A stretch of 21,652 bases of DNA from CAYWWY01 sp964580185 (GTDB lineage: Bacteria; Thermotogota; Thermotogae; MWEM01), in the NCBI GenBank assembly GCA_964580185.1, contig CAZOJQ010000043.1:1-21652 (forward strand), in the 5' to 3' direction. The position numbers and the translations under genes were made by a program. Within the stretch, counting starts at the first letter, position 1. Every line of letters begins with the position of its first letter. Below, in pieces: positions 6,545 to 14,896 of this stretch. The notes under the pieces were generated by a model, which saw only the letters and a program-made list of their open reading frames with translations, was not told the DNA's origin and did not search any database.

Positions 6545-7381
6545 ATGCTGAAACCAAAAAAGAGTTTCGTGGTCTTCTTTTATATAGCCGCAACCATCAT
6601 TGTGGGCATGTGGTTGATCCCTTTCCTGATTACGACCTTTACATCGCTTAAAACCATGAATGAGCTGATGGCGACTCGGACTGCTTGGGCTCCTCCCACT
6701 CAGATTTACACCGGCAATTTTCGCGAAGCATGGGAAGTTAGCGGGATGCAGAAGTATTTTGGGAATACCTTTATCATCACCATTCCCTCTGTCATTGGCA
6801 CGCTATTGATTTCCAGTCTCTCGGCATTCTCCCTGGCGTTTTACCAATTTCGTTTTTCCAATGCGGTTCTCATTCTTTTTGTTGGAGGAATGCTCATACC
6901 CTTTCAAATGCTTTTGATTCCCGTCTTCCGCTTTTCCAACCAAGTAGGGCTGTATGATACCTATCAGGGTGTCATTTTGTTTCATGTGGCTTTTCAATTG
7001 GGGTTTTGCACCTTCTTTTTGCGAAACTTTATGAAAACCATTCCGTCTAGCTTATATGAGTCCGCACGAATCGATGGAGCGAGAGATTTCACGATTTATC
7101 GGAAAATCGTGATGCCTCTGACTGTTCCTGCGATGGCGGCGTTGGGTATCTTGCAGTTCACGTGGATTTGGAATGATTATCTGTGGTCGCTAATCCTTCT
7201 GCAATCGGATCATTACAAACCCGTAACGCTCGGGTTGGTCACGCTCCGTGGTCAATGGATTGCCAGCTGGAATCTCATCGCAGCAGGATCGCTCATTGCA
7301 GCGATTGTCCCTTTAACGGTTTTTCTGATCTTCCAGCGGTACTTCATCGAAGGATTAACAGTTGGCGCTGTAAAAGGATAA
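6545..7381 (+). CDS. Sugar ABC transporter permease, MalG/UgpE-like subunit 2
   Basis: This 278-residue permease is the partner of the preceding one. It has an N-terminal membrane helix (VVFFYIAATIIVGMWLIPFL), the MalG-type periplasmic loop with TSLKTMNELMATRTAWAPP, and the EAA motif SLYESARIDGARDFTIYRKI followed by VMPLTVPAMAALG. It ends in QRYFIEGLTVGAVKG, the hallmark C-terminus of MalG-family permeases. GGAAGGGG upstream and the one-base gap from the previous stop indicate coupled translation. With the binding protein and first permease it forms the membrane part of the importer. The ligand is inferred to be a beta-galactoside because the next gene is a GH42 enzyme. The ATPase would have to be supplied in trans. 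Confidence 0.92.
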   Translation: MLKPKKSFVVFFYIAATIIVGMWLIPFLITTFTSLKTMNELMATRTAWAPPTQIYTGNFREAWEVSGMQKYFGNTFIITIPSVIGTLLISSLSAFSLAFYQFRFSNAVLILFVGGMLIPFQMLLIPVFRFSNQVGLYDTYQGVILFHVAFQLGFCTFFLRNFMKTIPSSLYESARIDGARDFTIYRKIVMPLTVPAMAALGILQFTWIWNDYLWSLILLQSDHYKPVTLGLVTLRGQWIASWNLIAAGSLIAAIVPLTVFLIFQRYFIEGLTVGAVKG

Positions 7382-7399
7382 CATAAAGGAGCTGAGGAC

Positions 7400-9286
7400 A
7401 TGTTGGGAATGGCCTATTATCCAGAACAATGGAAAGAAAACCCCTCTATGGAGGAAATTACGGAGGATCTCCGCCGATTTGTCGAACACGGGATCGAGTT
7501 GGTTCGTGTGGGCGAATTCATGTGGGATCAGTTGGAACCAGAGGAGCATATGTATTCATTCAAGACCCTTGATGCTCTATTTTCGGCGTGCCAAAGATTG
7601 GGCGTTCAGATTATCCTCGGGACTCCCTCTGCCAATCCGCCGATCTGGCTGGCTCGAAAGTATGGGGGCGCTCTGTTCCAAAAGGATGATCAAGGGCATA
7701 CTCAACCCTTTGGAAGCCGAAGGCACTACTGTTATAACAGCCAGGTGTACCATGCGTATGTATCGGAAGTCGTCCGTCAACTCGCCGTCCGATATGGTTC
7801 TCATGATCACCTGTATGCCTGGCAGATCGACAACGAATTTGGCTGCGAAGGAACGACCTTATGCTATTGCGAACAGTGCGACCGTTCCTTTCAGGCGTAC
7901 TTGGAAGATCGGTATAGGACAATCGACATACTCAACAAAGCTTGGGGAACGGCTTTTTGGGCTCAGACCTATACCAAGTTCGATCAAATTGAAACCCCAA
8001 AAAGGACACGAGCCCTACCAAACCCCCACCAGCTTCTGGACTTCTATCGGTTTGCCACGCACTCAGTCCATCGGTTTTCGAAGATCCAGACAGATATGAT
8101 CCGGAGTCATTCTCATGCGCCCATAACTCATAATTTTATGGTGAACTTCACAGAGATCGATTATGCCCATCATCACGGTCTCTACGATTTTATATCCTAC
8201 GACAACTATATGCCTCAATCTCAATTTGATCCAATGATCTGGGCCTTTAATCTGGACTTGATGTGGTCGCTAAAAAAGAAACCCTTCACAGTTATGGAAC
8301 AGCAACCGGGAAGAGTCAACTGGCAGCAAAGGAATCTCTATTTTCCCGCCCAGTGGATTGTACCTGCTGCGGTTCATGCCTATGCTCACGGGGCGGAAAA
8401 CGTGGTCTTTTTTCGGGATCGCGCTCTTGGAGTTGGCGCAGAGCAATACCATAACGGGCTTTTGAACTACTTCAATGATCCAGTGCTTTCCCCACGGTTG
8501 CGTCTGTTGGATCAAATCAAATCGCTTGCCCAATCCCTTCCCAAAAAAGGGAGAGCAAAGATCGGGATCGTGTTTGATTATGAAGCCGCTTGGATGCACC
8601 AAATCAACCATGCCTGCAAAGACTTTTCCTATGTGCACGCTCTGATCGATATCTACGCGGCTCTCCGGAGAAAAGGGAAAGAGGTGGAGTTCGTCTTTTC
8701 CTCGGAAGTAATCGATTCATACGATCTCTTGGTCCTGCCTTATCTGATGCATATCCCCGAACCGATCGCGCAAAAGTTGGGAGGGTTTGAGGGTAAGCTG
8801 TTGACTACCTGTATGACCGGGATCAAAAACAATCATTCTCATATAATCACCGACCGACCTTTGGGGTGGCGTTCCGACAAACTGCATTTTGACATCATGG
8901 ATTTTGGTGCTTCCCTTCCGTCTGTTATGGAGATGGGAGGCCATCTCATCCAAGCGGATTATTGGGTGGAAGAACTGGCGATCCATAAAGGAATCGTTTC
9001 CGGTCGATGGAATCAAGGAATCTTGGAGGGCGCTCCTGCAATCATTGAATCGGAAGACCATCGGATCCTTTATGTGTCTGGGGTACCCGATCGCGCTGGA
9101 TGGGGGGTTGTCTTGGAACAATGGTTGGGTTGGACCAATGAACCGGCCAAATCCTTGGCGGATATTGTGCGGTTTGAGGATCAGCAATGGATTTTCCATT
9201 TTGGGGACAAGCATCAGACCTTAGAAGAAACGCATTTGCCCCCCTATTCGGTCACGATACAGAATCACCCAAAAAAAGAACCATAG
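7400..9286 (+). CDS. Beta-galactosidase, glycoside hydrolase family 42
   Basis: At 628 residues this is a typical GH42 retaining beta-galactosidase. The TIM-barrel start is recognisable (GMAYYPEQW, then GIELVRVGEFMWDQLEPEE). The acid/base glutamate is E146 in AWQIDNEFG, and the nucleophile is E300 in FTVMEQQPG. Cysteines C111, C155, C157 and C160 match the four-cysteine zinc site of GH42 enzymes. The trimerisation-like and C-terminal beta domains follow (FDYEAAWMHQ onward). No signal peptide is present, so the enzyme is cytoplasmic and cleaves galactosides imported by the adjacent transporter. AAGGAG at 7387-7392 supports the ATG at 7400, and the gap to the permease stop is 18 bases. It is the last gene of the operon, ending before a terminator-like hairpin at 9341. 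Substrate (lactose, galacto-oligosaccharide or plant galactan fragment) cannot be told from the sequence. Confidence 0.93.
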   Translation: MLGMAYYPEQWKENPSMEEITEDLRRFVEHGIELVRVGEFMWDQLEPEEHMYSFKTLDALFSACQRLGVQIILGTPSANPPIWLARKYGGALFQKDDQGHTQPFGSRRHYCYNSQVYHAYVSEVVRQLAVRYGSHDHLYAWQIDNEFGCEGTTLCYCEQCDRSFQAYLEDRYRTIDILNKAWGTAFWAQTYTKFDQIETPKRTRALPNPHQLLDFYRFATHSVHRFSKIQTDMIRSHSHAPITHNFMVNFTEIDYAHHHGLYDFISYDNYMPQSQFDPMIWAFNLDLMWSLKKKPFTVMEQQPGRVNWQQRNLYFPAQWIVPAAVHAYAHGAENVVFFRDRALGVGAEQYHNGLLNYFNDPVLSPRLRLLDQIKSLAQSLPKKGRAKIGIVFDYEAAWMHQINHACKDFSYVHALIDIYAALRRKGKEVEFVFSSEVIDSYDLLVLPYLMHIPEPIAQKLGGFEGKLLTTCMTGIKNNHSHIITDRPLGWRSDKLHFDIMDFGASLPSVMEMGGHLIQADYWVEELAIHKGIVSGRWNQGILEGAPAIIESEDHRILYVSGVPDRAGWGVVLEQWLGWTNEPAKSLADIVRFEDQQWIFHFGDKHQTLEETHLPPYSVTIQNHPKKEP

Positions 9287-9340
9287 ATCTGAGCTTCGAT
9301 CAGTGCTTTCCATATACTTCGTAGACTTTCTTCCTCCCAT

Positions 9341-9396
9341 TCCCGATTCGTACTCCGGCACGAGTGCGAATCGGGATGACTCGCTTTCTTTTTCTT
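9341..9396 (+). terminator. Terminator-like hairpin after the galactoside operon
   Basis: A 15-bp stem pairs 9341-9355 (TCCCGATTCGTACTC) with 9362-9376 (GAGTGCGAATCGGGA), with one T-G wobble and a six-base loop CGGCAC. The T-rich stretch (CTTTCTTTTTCTT) begins about ten bases after the stem rather than directly, so termination efficiency is uncertain. It lies 54 bases after the beta-galactosidase stop. Apart from this and the promoter at 9509, I see nothing else in the 9287-9586 gap. Confidence 0.6.
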
Positions 9397-9508
9397 CCTA
9401 TAGTTCTTCGGTTTGCGAATCAATATTAAAGATCATGAATAAAACCCCTATATTTTGAATGCCACATAAATAAAAATATAGAATGAATAAAAGGAATCAA
9501 CGTAAAGC

Positions 9509-9537
9509 TTGACTTTTTTGATTTTTTCGGGTACAAT
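9509..9537 (+). promoter_or_regulatory. Near-consensus sigma-70 promoter of the ABC exporter pair
   Basis: TTGACT (9509-9514) and TACAAT (9532-9537) are separated by exactly 17 bases, in an AT-rich upstream region. Predicted transcription would start near 9543, about 45 bases before the first exporter's ATG at 9587, which has GGAGGT at 9575-9580. Confidence 0.8.
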
Positions 9538-9586
9538 ACCGAACAACCGAAGAATGAGCAGCATGCATGAGATTGGAGGTTGATCT

Positions 9587-11338
9587 ATGAGGAAAAAAGA
9601 AAAACAAGCCTTTCCCACTGCCGTATTCTGGAAGGTTTCAGGAACAGCCAAATATGTGATCGGATTGGCTGTTGGGATCGTGTTGGTTTACTCTGTTCTG
9701 AAAGTTGTCGAAGGTCATATGCTCGCTCGCTTAGTCGACACGATTGTCCAACAGGATGGACAAGGGTTTCTCCAGGCGACGATTGTAATGATTTCGGTGT
9801 TTGGGGCGACGCTGATCAGCTTTTTTTTCGCGAGATATCTAGCCGCTCAGTTTTCTGAACGGATCAACGCAAAGCTCCAGCGAGCCATCTCCAAGAAGGT
9901 ATCCCAAGCGACGGATCATGCCATGCATCAGAATCATTCCGGAGATCTTATATCGAGAATGTCCAGCGATGCCAACCTCTTTCAAGAGATGCTTCAACAA
10001 GATCTCCTCTTGTTGATCAATGGAATCACCACAGCAATCGTTGCGCTCATCTATCTCTTGTACCACAATTGGCTTTTGACCCTTATGGTCCTTGCATGCC
10101 TTCCGGTAATCCTGATCGTCGCTGTGATCTTGAGCCAACCGGTGGAAAAATACACCACGAAAGCGCAGAAGGCTTTGGGAGAGATTAATACGCACGCAAA
10201 GGAAGCTTTGTCCGGAGCGGAAATGATCCGCGCTTTCAACCTTCAATCCTTCTTTTTGAGGCGCTTCTCGGGATCTGAAACCAATTGGTTCCGAAACACA
10301 ATGAAAAAAGGGAGACAAAGCGTGATTTTGGTCGTCTTCGGGATTTTGATCACCTTTGTCCCATTTATGATCGTTTTTGGATTTGGTGGGTATCTTGTCA
10401 TACAAGGCCAACTGACGATCGGCCTTTTATTTGCCTTCATCCAACTGTTGAACTACATCGCATTTCCATTGCAGGAGCTGCCCACTATTTTAGGAAGGGT
10501 CAAAGCGGGAACCGCTGGTGGGAAACGCCTGATGGAGCTTCTCGATCTTTCGATCGAGCAACAGACTGGAAAAAAAGGGCACTTCGACCAACCGGTCCTT
10601 GTCCGCTTCGACAATGTATCCTTCCGGTATCCGGGTCAGAAAGAACATGCTTTGGATGAGATCAGTTTTACCATCGAAAAAGGGGAGAAAGTAGCTTTCG
10701 TGGGCCCGAGCGGCTGTGGGAAATCCACGATTTTCAAACTGATTCAAGGGGATTATCTTCCGCAAACCGGTACGATTACGGTTGGAGATACCCCTCTGCA
10801 AGCATGGTCTTTGTCAGATCTCAGGGATCAAACAGCTGTTGTCGTCCAAGAACCCTTTTTGTTCGACACCAGCATTGAAGAAAACGTGAGTCTCGGACGC
10901 ATTGACAGTACTCCGGAAGAAGTGAATACCGCTGTCGCTCAAGCGCAGATGGACCGGTTTGTCCAAGAGCTGCCCGAGGGAATGCGGACTCGGGCGGGAG
11001 AGTTGGGAGCCAGATTCTCGGGAGGCCAGCGGCAGCGTCTTTGCGTCGCTAGAGCCATGATTCGGAATGCGCCTCTGATCCTTATGGACGAAGCGACGAG
11101 CGCGCTCGATAATGATACCGAAGCGCAGATCCTGCGAATCATTCGGGACTTACCTGAAGAACAGACCGTTGTGATGATTGCACATCGATTGAGCCCATTG
11201 GCTTTTGTAGACTGGATTGTTGTCTTGGATCAGGGGAGGATTGTCGAACAGGGAACACATGACAAACTCCTTGAGAAGAATGGGCGATACGCTTCATTGT
11301 TCCGGGCTCAGATGATGGAGGAGGCTGATGCGTCATGA
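9587..11338 (+). CDS. ABC exporter half-transporter 1 (membrane plus ATPase domains)
   Basis: This 583-residue protein fuses a six-helix membrane domain (about residues 20-300) to a nucleotide-binding domain, the type I exporter layout of MsbA/LmrA/BmrC relatives. The ATPase part has Walker A GPSGCGKST near residue 373, Q-loop VVVQEPFLFD, signature FSGGQRQR, Walker B LILMDEATSALD and the switch histidine in IAHRLS. All catalytic positions look intact, so this does not look like a clearly degenerate ATPase subunit. It overlaps the next half-transporter by four bases (ATGA at 11335), suggesting a heterodimer made in equal amounts. It has its own strong promoter. The substrate cannot be inferred; drugs, lipids and peptides are all possible for this family. 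Confidence 0.92.
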   Translation: MRKKEKQAFPTAVFWKVSGTAKYVIGLAVGIVLVYSVLKVVEGHMLARLVDTIVQQDGQGFLQATIVMISVFGATLISFFFARYLAAQFSERINAKLQRAISKKVSQATDHAMHQNHSGDLISRMSSDANLFQEMLQQDLLLLINGITTAIVALIYLLYHNWLLTLMVLACLPVILIVAVILSQPVEKYTTKAQKALGEINTHAKEALSGAEMIRAFNLQSFFLRRFSGSETNWFRNTMKKGRQSVILVVFGILITFVPFMIVFGFGGYLVIQGQLTIGLLFAFIQLLNYIAFPLQELPTILGRVKAGTAGGKRLMELLDLSIEQQTGKKGHFDQPVLVRFDNVSFRYPGQKEHALDEISFTIEKGEKVAFVGPSGCGKSTIFKLIQGDYLPQTGTITVGDTPLQAWSLSDLRDQTAVVVQEPFLFDTSIEENVSLGRIDSTPEEVNTAVAQAQMDRFVQELPEGMRTRAGELGARFSGGQRQRLCVARAMIRNAPLILMDEATSALDNDTEAQILRIIRDLPEEQTVVMIAHRLSPLAFVDWIVVLDQGRIVEQGTHDKLLEKNGRYASLFRAQMMEEADAS

Positions 11339-13122
11339 TGCGCACACTCATATCCGTTTTTCGTTTTTTAAAACCCTATACCGCCCAGTATATTTTCGGG
11401 GTGATCGGGATGGGTGTGATGAATTTCACGCTATTGGCCTACATGTCATTTGTTCTAGCCGACCTTACATCCAGCATTGTCGAGTTGGATCCTGCGCTGC
11501 TTGTCCAGACCATTTTCAATGCGATCATTCTGATTGCCGTAACCGGCGTGCTCCTGTGGTTTGCTGGGATGGCTCTCGTAAAGAGTTTGATCAAAGTGGA
11601 AAGAGACATGCGAAAAGCCTTTTTCTCTCGTACGCTCTATCTTCCTTTAGCGGTCCATCACAAGTATCCATCCGGCGAGTTGCTCTCGAGGTTCAACCAC
11701 GATCTGAATGAAAGCGTAGCGCTTTTTAAGAACTCCTTCCAATCTTTGGCTATTATGTTGTTCCAAGGGATCGGATCCTCCATTACAATCTTCATCCTGG
11801 ATTGGGTGCTCGGCTTGTGGATTGTGGGTATATGCTTTGGCGTATTCTTGCTCAATGTGCCGATTCTTCGCAAACTAAGGAAAGCAAGCCAAACGGTCCA
11901 GCGGGAAAAAGCGGGGTTTCTCCGGCTGTATTCCCAATTGGTCAGCGGCCAGCGGATCATTCGATATTTCAATCTAGCGGGATGGATCTATGAGCGGATC
12001 TTTTTGCAGTCGGAGACACTTAAGAAAGCAGGGATCCGGAGAAACACCCTGGAAGCGATGCGAGAAGCCTTTTCTGAAATGACCTTTTTGGGCATTATTT
12101 CCATAATGATTATCGGGGGATTTCGAGCGATTGAAGATCCTTCTACGCTCCCGACAATTATCGCCATCGTTCAGCTTCAAAATGGGGTTGCTTTTCTCTT
12201 CTCTGGCGCGACAACGATCTTTGCGGAGATCACAAAACGGCTCGCGGGAGTGGAACGGTTGGTTGAGGTCATGGATATTTCCGAAGAACCGAACATGATT
12301 CCCCTCCCTGCTTCTTCTTCCGACCATTCGGCTCAAACTCCCGCTCTACCTGGAAAAAAAGGGCTGTTTGTTCGCAATCTCTCCTTTGCCTATCCGGATA
12401 GCAATCGGCAAGTCCTCAACAAAATTTCATTCGAAATCGCCCCAGGAGAGACAGTTGCCTTTGTCGGACCGTCTGGTAGCGGGAAAACCACTCTATTTAA
12501 AATGCTCTTGGGGTTCTTCCCTCCAATAGAAGGTCATATCGTTTATTCGGGCCGATCCTTGTATCGTACGCCATTGAAAGAATGGCGCGCCCAGTTCACT
12601 TATGTCCCACAGGACGCTTTCCTCTTCTCGGGTAGTATTCGGAAAAACCTTGAAGCCGCTTTTGAAGAAGGTTCGGAAGCTCGACTTTCTGACGATCAAA
12701 TGAAAAACGCAGCGCAGCTGGCCAACGCGCATGCGTTCATCGATGATCTTGAATCAAAATATGACTTTGTCTTGGAAGAAGGAGGCAACAATCTATCCGG
12801 GGGGCAACGACAACGGATCGCGCTCACTCGATCCTTTCTGAGGCAAGCGCCGATTCTTTTGCTGGATGAAGCTACCAGCGCTTTGGATAGCGAATCGGAA
12901 CGGGTTGTTCAGGAAGCGGTTTCTCGTCTGATGGAGGGGAAAACGGCGTTGGTCATCGCCCACCGTCTTTCAACAGTACGCCAAGCAAACTGCATCTACT
13001 ATATGGAAGATGGGATGATTTTCGAACAAGGAACCCACGAGTATCTTATGACCTTACCCGATGGCCGATATCGCTCCATGGTCTTGGCAGGGGAGTTGGA
13101 GGAAGCTGTTTTTTCCGATTGA
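11335..13122 (+). CDS. ABC exporter half-transporter 2 (membrane plus ATPase domains)
   Basis: This 595-residue protein has the same architecture as its neighbour, with membrane helices in about residues 15-300 and an ATPase domain from about 340. Walker A is GPSGSGKTT near residue 379, the Q-loop region reads YVPQDAFLFSGSIRKNL, the signature is NLSGGQRQR, Walker B is ILLLDEATSALD and the switch histidine lies in VIAHRLSTV. The ATG at 11335 overlaps the upstream stop as ATGA; GGAGGAGG lies about ten bases before it, inside the end of the first gene. A second ATG follows directly at 11338. It most likely pairs with half-transporter 1 as a heterodimeric exporter. The next gene is convergent, only 21 bases away, and no convincing terminator is visible between them. 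Confidence 0.92.
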   Translation: MMRTLISVFRFLKPYTAQYIFGVIGMGVMNFTLLAYMSFVLADLTSSIVELDPALLVQTIFNAIILIAVTGVLLWFAGMALVKSLIKVERDMRKAFFSRTLYLPLAVHHKYPSGELLSRFNHDLNESVALFKNSFQSLAIMLFQGIGSSITIFILDWVLGLWIVGICFGVFLLNVPILRKLRKASQTVQREKAGFLRLYSQLVSGQRIIRYFNLAGWIYERIFLQSETLKKAGIRRNTLEAMREAFSEMTFLGIISIMIIGGFRAIEDPSTLPTIIAIVQLQNGVAFLFSGATTIFAEITKRLAGVERLVEVMDISEEPNMIPLPASSSDHSAQTPALPGKKGLFVRNLSFAYPDSNRQVLNKISFEIAPGETVAFVGPSGSGKTTLFKMLLGFFPPIEGHIVYSGRSLYRTPLKEWRAQFTYVPQDAFLFSGSIRKNLEAAFEEGSEARLSDDQMKNAAQLANAHAFIDDLESKYDFVLEEGGNNLSGGQRQRIALTRSFLRQAPILLLDEATSALDSESERVVQEAVSRLMEGKTALVIAHRLSTVRQANCIYYMEDGMIFEQGTHEYLMTLPDGRYRSMVLAGELEEAVFSD

Positions 13123-13143
13123 GCCTGACTCAGGTTTGTGGGC

Positions 13144-14070
13144 CTATTCAGTCACTTCTTGATCCATCGCTGTTCGCGCAACGCGGAATCCGATCGCCCC
13201 GCTGGATCCTCCGGGCCGATCGTGGCTCCTGCTTGAGACCCGGCAGTGTGTTTCTGCGACCGCAGCCCAACTTCCGCCCCGCCTAATTCGGTATTCGCCC
13301 ATTGACGGCCCGATCGGGTTTGTCCTTTCTCCACCCTGATAGAAGCTTGCCGACCACCAATCGTGGCACCACTCAGCCACATTGCCGCTCATATCGAAGA
13401 GGCCCAGCGCATTTTCCTTTTTTTGGCCGATCGAGTGGGTTCGGAAATTCGCATTGGTGGAGTGCCATGCAACTTCGTCTGGATCATCGCTCCCAGCATA
13501 TAAAAAATCATCAGTGTTCAAATGGCCACCCCGGGCGGCATATTCCCATTCTGCTTCGGTGGGTAGTCGATATCCAATGACGGTTGTGATATCTTCAGTC
13601 ACGGATCCTTGCCAGTCAAGAAGGCGGCCCGCGTCTTCTTCATTCCGAAGCCGGTATGCAACGGGCAAATCTTCCATCTGGCTCAACCAATTGCAGTAAG
13701 CGATAGCGTCCCACCAGCTTACATGAATTACAGGTCGGTCCAGCCTACCCCATGTACGATCGTCCGGTTTCTCTCGTCCCACTGAGGAGCAAAAGGAATC
13801 GAATTGCTCAAATGTCACTTCGTATTTCCCGATCCAAAAGTCGTAGGTCAACTCAACCGGATGGACAGGGAATTCTTCGGGTCGGGATCGGGATACCCTG
13901 CGAGTGCCGCCCATCAGAAAGGAACCCGCTCGGACATAGACCAACTCCATAGTCTGGGATATGAGGGTGAGTTCACTCCATTCGGTTCCTACCAAGGGGG
14001 TGGTATGACCGAAAAGAAGAAGGACAATCGCGATTGTAGAAAAGAAACGACTCATGCGTTTGATAATCAT
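13144..14070 (-). CDS. Exported SUMF1/formylglycine-generating-enzyme-fold protein, catalytic cysteines absent
   Basis: This 308-residue protein starts with a signal peptide (MIIKRMSRFFSTIAIVLLLF, with likely cleavage before TEWSE) and continues as an FGE-sulfatase domain (PF03781 type). Family marks include VYVRAGSFLMGG, YDFWIGKYEVTFEQFDSFC, PVIHVSWWDAIAYCNWLS, YRLPTEAEWEYAARGG, GLFDMSGNVAEWCHDWW and RIRRGGSW...IGFRVAR. True formylglycine-generating enzymes have two copper-binding cysteines between the GGS(Y/W) motif and GFR. Here that segment (AAVAETHCRVSSRSHD) has one cysteine, which aligns nearer the following arginine, so sulfatase activation is unlikely. A binding or other non-redox role is more probable, but unknown. 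GGAGGG six bases upstream supports the ATG at 14070. The gene stands apart from the upstream operon by 67 bases holding a perfect dyad. Confidence 0.85.
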   Translation of the reverse strand: MIIKRMSRFFSTIAIVLLLFGHTTPLVGTEWSELTLISQTMELVYVRAGSFLMGGTRRVSRSRPEEFPVHPVELTYDFWIGKYEVTFEQFDSFCSSVGREKPDDRTWGRLDRPVIHVSWWDAIAYCNWLSQMEDLPVAYRLRNEEDAGRLLDWQGSVTEDITTVIGYRLPTEAEWEYAARGGHLNTDDFLYAGSDDPDEVAWHSTNANFRTHSIGQKKENALGLFDMSGNVAEWCHDWWSASFYQGGERTNPIGPSMGEYRIRRGGSWAAVAETHCRVSSRSHDRPGGSSGAIGFRVARTAMDQEVTE

Positions 14071-14087
14071 GGTTTTCCCTCCGCACC

Positions 14088-14102
14088 AACCGGTTACCGG
14101 TT
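14088..14102 (-). promoter_or_regulatory. Perfect 7-1-7 dyad upstream of the SUMF1-like gene, possible operator
   Basis: The plus strand reads AACCGGT, T, ACCGGTT: a 15-base perfect inverted repeat with further partial symmetry in its flanks. It lies 18 bases before the start codon, within the likely 5' leader. The word GTTACCGGT is shared with the operator-like site at 3317-3325 before the LacI-type gene. A one-base loop makes an RNA hairpin unlikely, so a protein-binding site is the better reading. No convincing -10 box is seen upstream of it. Confidence 0.5.
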
Positions 14103-14137
14103 TGTTTTTTTTTGGCCTAAGCTGTTATTTCATTGAT

Positions 14138-14896
14138 TCAAATCTGATTCGTCCAGATCTGATGCCGTGTCGGAAGAATGCCATGTTTCGCCGCTTCGGA
14201 AGAAAAGAGAGGATAGTCCGATGATGATCCATCATAGACAATCCGCCCTTCGTGAAGAACCATCCAGCGCTCAAAGAAGTCGCGAGCGAATGCGGGATCA
14301 TGGGTGATACAGATTAAAAGCTTTCCAGCGGCAACCATCGTTTCTAAAAGCGAAAGAACCCTTTGTTTGGAAAAAGAATCCAAACTGATGATTGGCTCGT
14401 CCAAGACAAGGTAGCAAGGATCTCGGATCAAGACCGACACAAGGCCAACGAGCCGTCTTTCTCCCCCGGATATCTGATATGGAGACCGTTTCATCCAGGA
14501 AATGGGCAATTCAAGAAGATCTGTCATTTGCTGGATCTGTTCTTTTTGCTTGTCTTCAGGCCAATCGAGGGTCTTCAGGCCAACGGAGATTTCTTCAAGA
14601 ATCGTATCACAGAAGAATTGCTTCTCCGGAAATTGAAAAGATACTCCGACTTTTTGCCGAATCCGCTTTTTGTTTCCCCGTTTTCGGGTATCCAACCCAT
14701 CAACTGTCACTCTTCCTTTGGAGGGCAAAAGAACCCCGTTGGTCAGTTGAGCGAGAGTCGATTTTCCGGATCCGGTTTTCCCCATAATCGCAATAGCGGA
14801 TGAAGAGCCTGTGCTCCAACGGATCCCTTCCAAGGCCTGAATCATCAGAGGGCTTTTGGGCATATACGAGAAGGATACTCCATCAAACTGGATCAA
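14138..14896 (-). CDS. ecfA2: Energy-coupling factor transporter ATPase EcfA2
   Basis: This 252-residue ABC ATPase energises ECF-type vitamin or metal uptake together with EcfA1, a membrane coupling protein EcfT and substrate-specific S components. It has Walker A MGKTGSGKSTL, signature ISGGERRLVGL, Walker B YLVLDEPIISLD and the switch histidine in CITHD. The Q-loop region SFQFPEKQFFCDTILEEISVG matches the EcfA2 pattern (QYPExQLFxxTVxxDI) rather than general importers. The start is TTG 14896, overlapping the ecfA1 stop as TTGA, with AAGGAG eight bases upstream. It is the last gene of the long minus-strand chain. No ecfT follows: the next gene on this strand is the SUMF1-like protein after 67 bases. 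Confidence 0.88.
   Translation of the reverse strand: MIQFDGVSFSYMPKSPLMIQALEGIRWSTGSSSAIAIMGKTGSGKSTLAQLTNGVLLPSKGRVTVDGLDTRKRGNKKRIRQKVGVSFQFPEKQFFCDTILEEISVGLKTLDWPEDKQKEQIQQMTDLLELPISWMKRSPYQISGGERRLVGLVSVLIRDPCYLVLDEPIISLDSFSKQRVLSLLETMVAAGKLLICITHDPAFARDFFERWMVLHEGRIVYDGSSSDYPLFSSEAAKHGILPTRHQIWTNQI

Noticed and set aside
7479..8099. 206-codon open frame on the plus strand inside the GH42 gene
   Set aside because: It is an out-of-frame reading of a gene whose own frame contains all catalytic motifs.
9404..9554. Distant inverted repeat TTCTTCGGTT (9404-9413) and AACCGAAGAA (9545-9554) flanking the exporter promoter
   Set aside because: Ten bases separated by about 130 bases is within chance for this region, and no mobile-element features accompany it.
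13123..13143. Possible bidirectional terminator between the exporter and the SUMF1-like gene
   Set aside because: Only 21 bases are available. The CCTGACTCAGG palindrome allows a 3-bp stem and there is no T tract.
14103..14115. T run next to the AACCGGT dyad read as a rho-independent terminator for ecfA2
   Set aside because: On the minus strand the A run precedes the dyad, and the dyad's one-base centre cannot form a stable hairpin loop, so the geometry is wrong.
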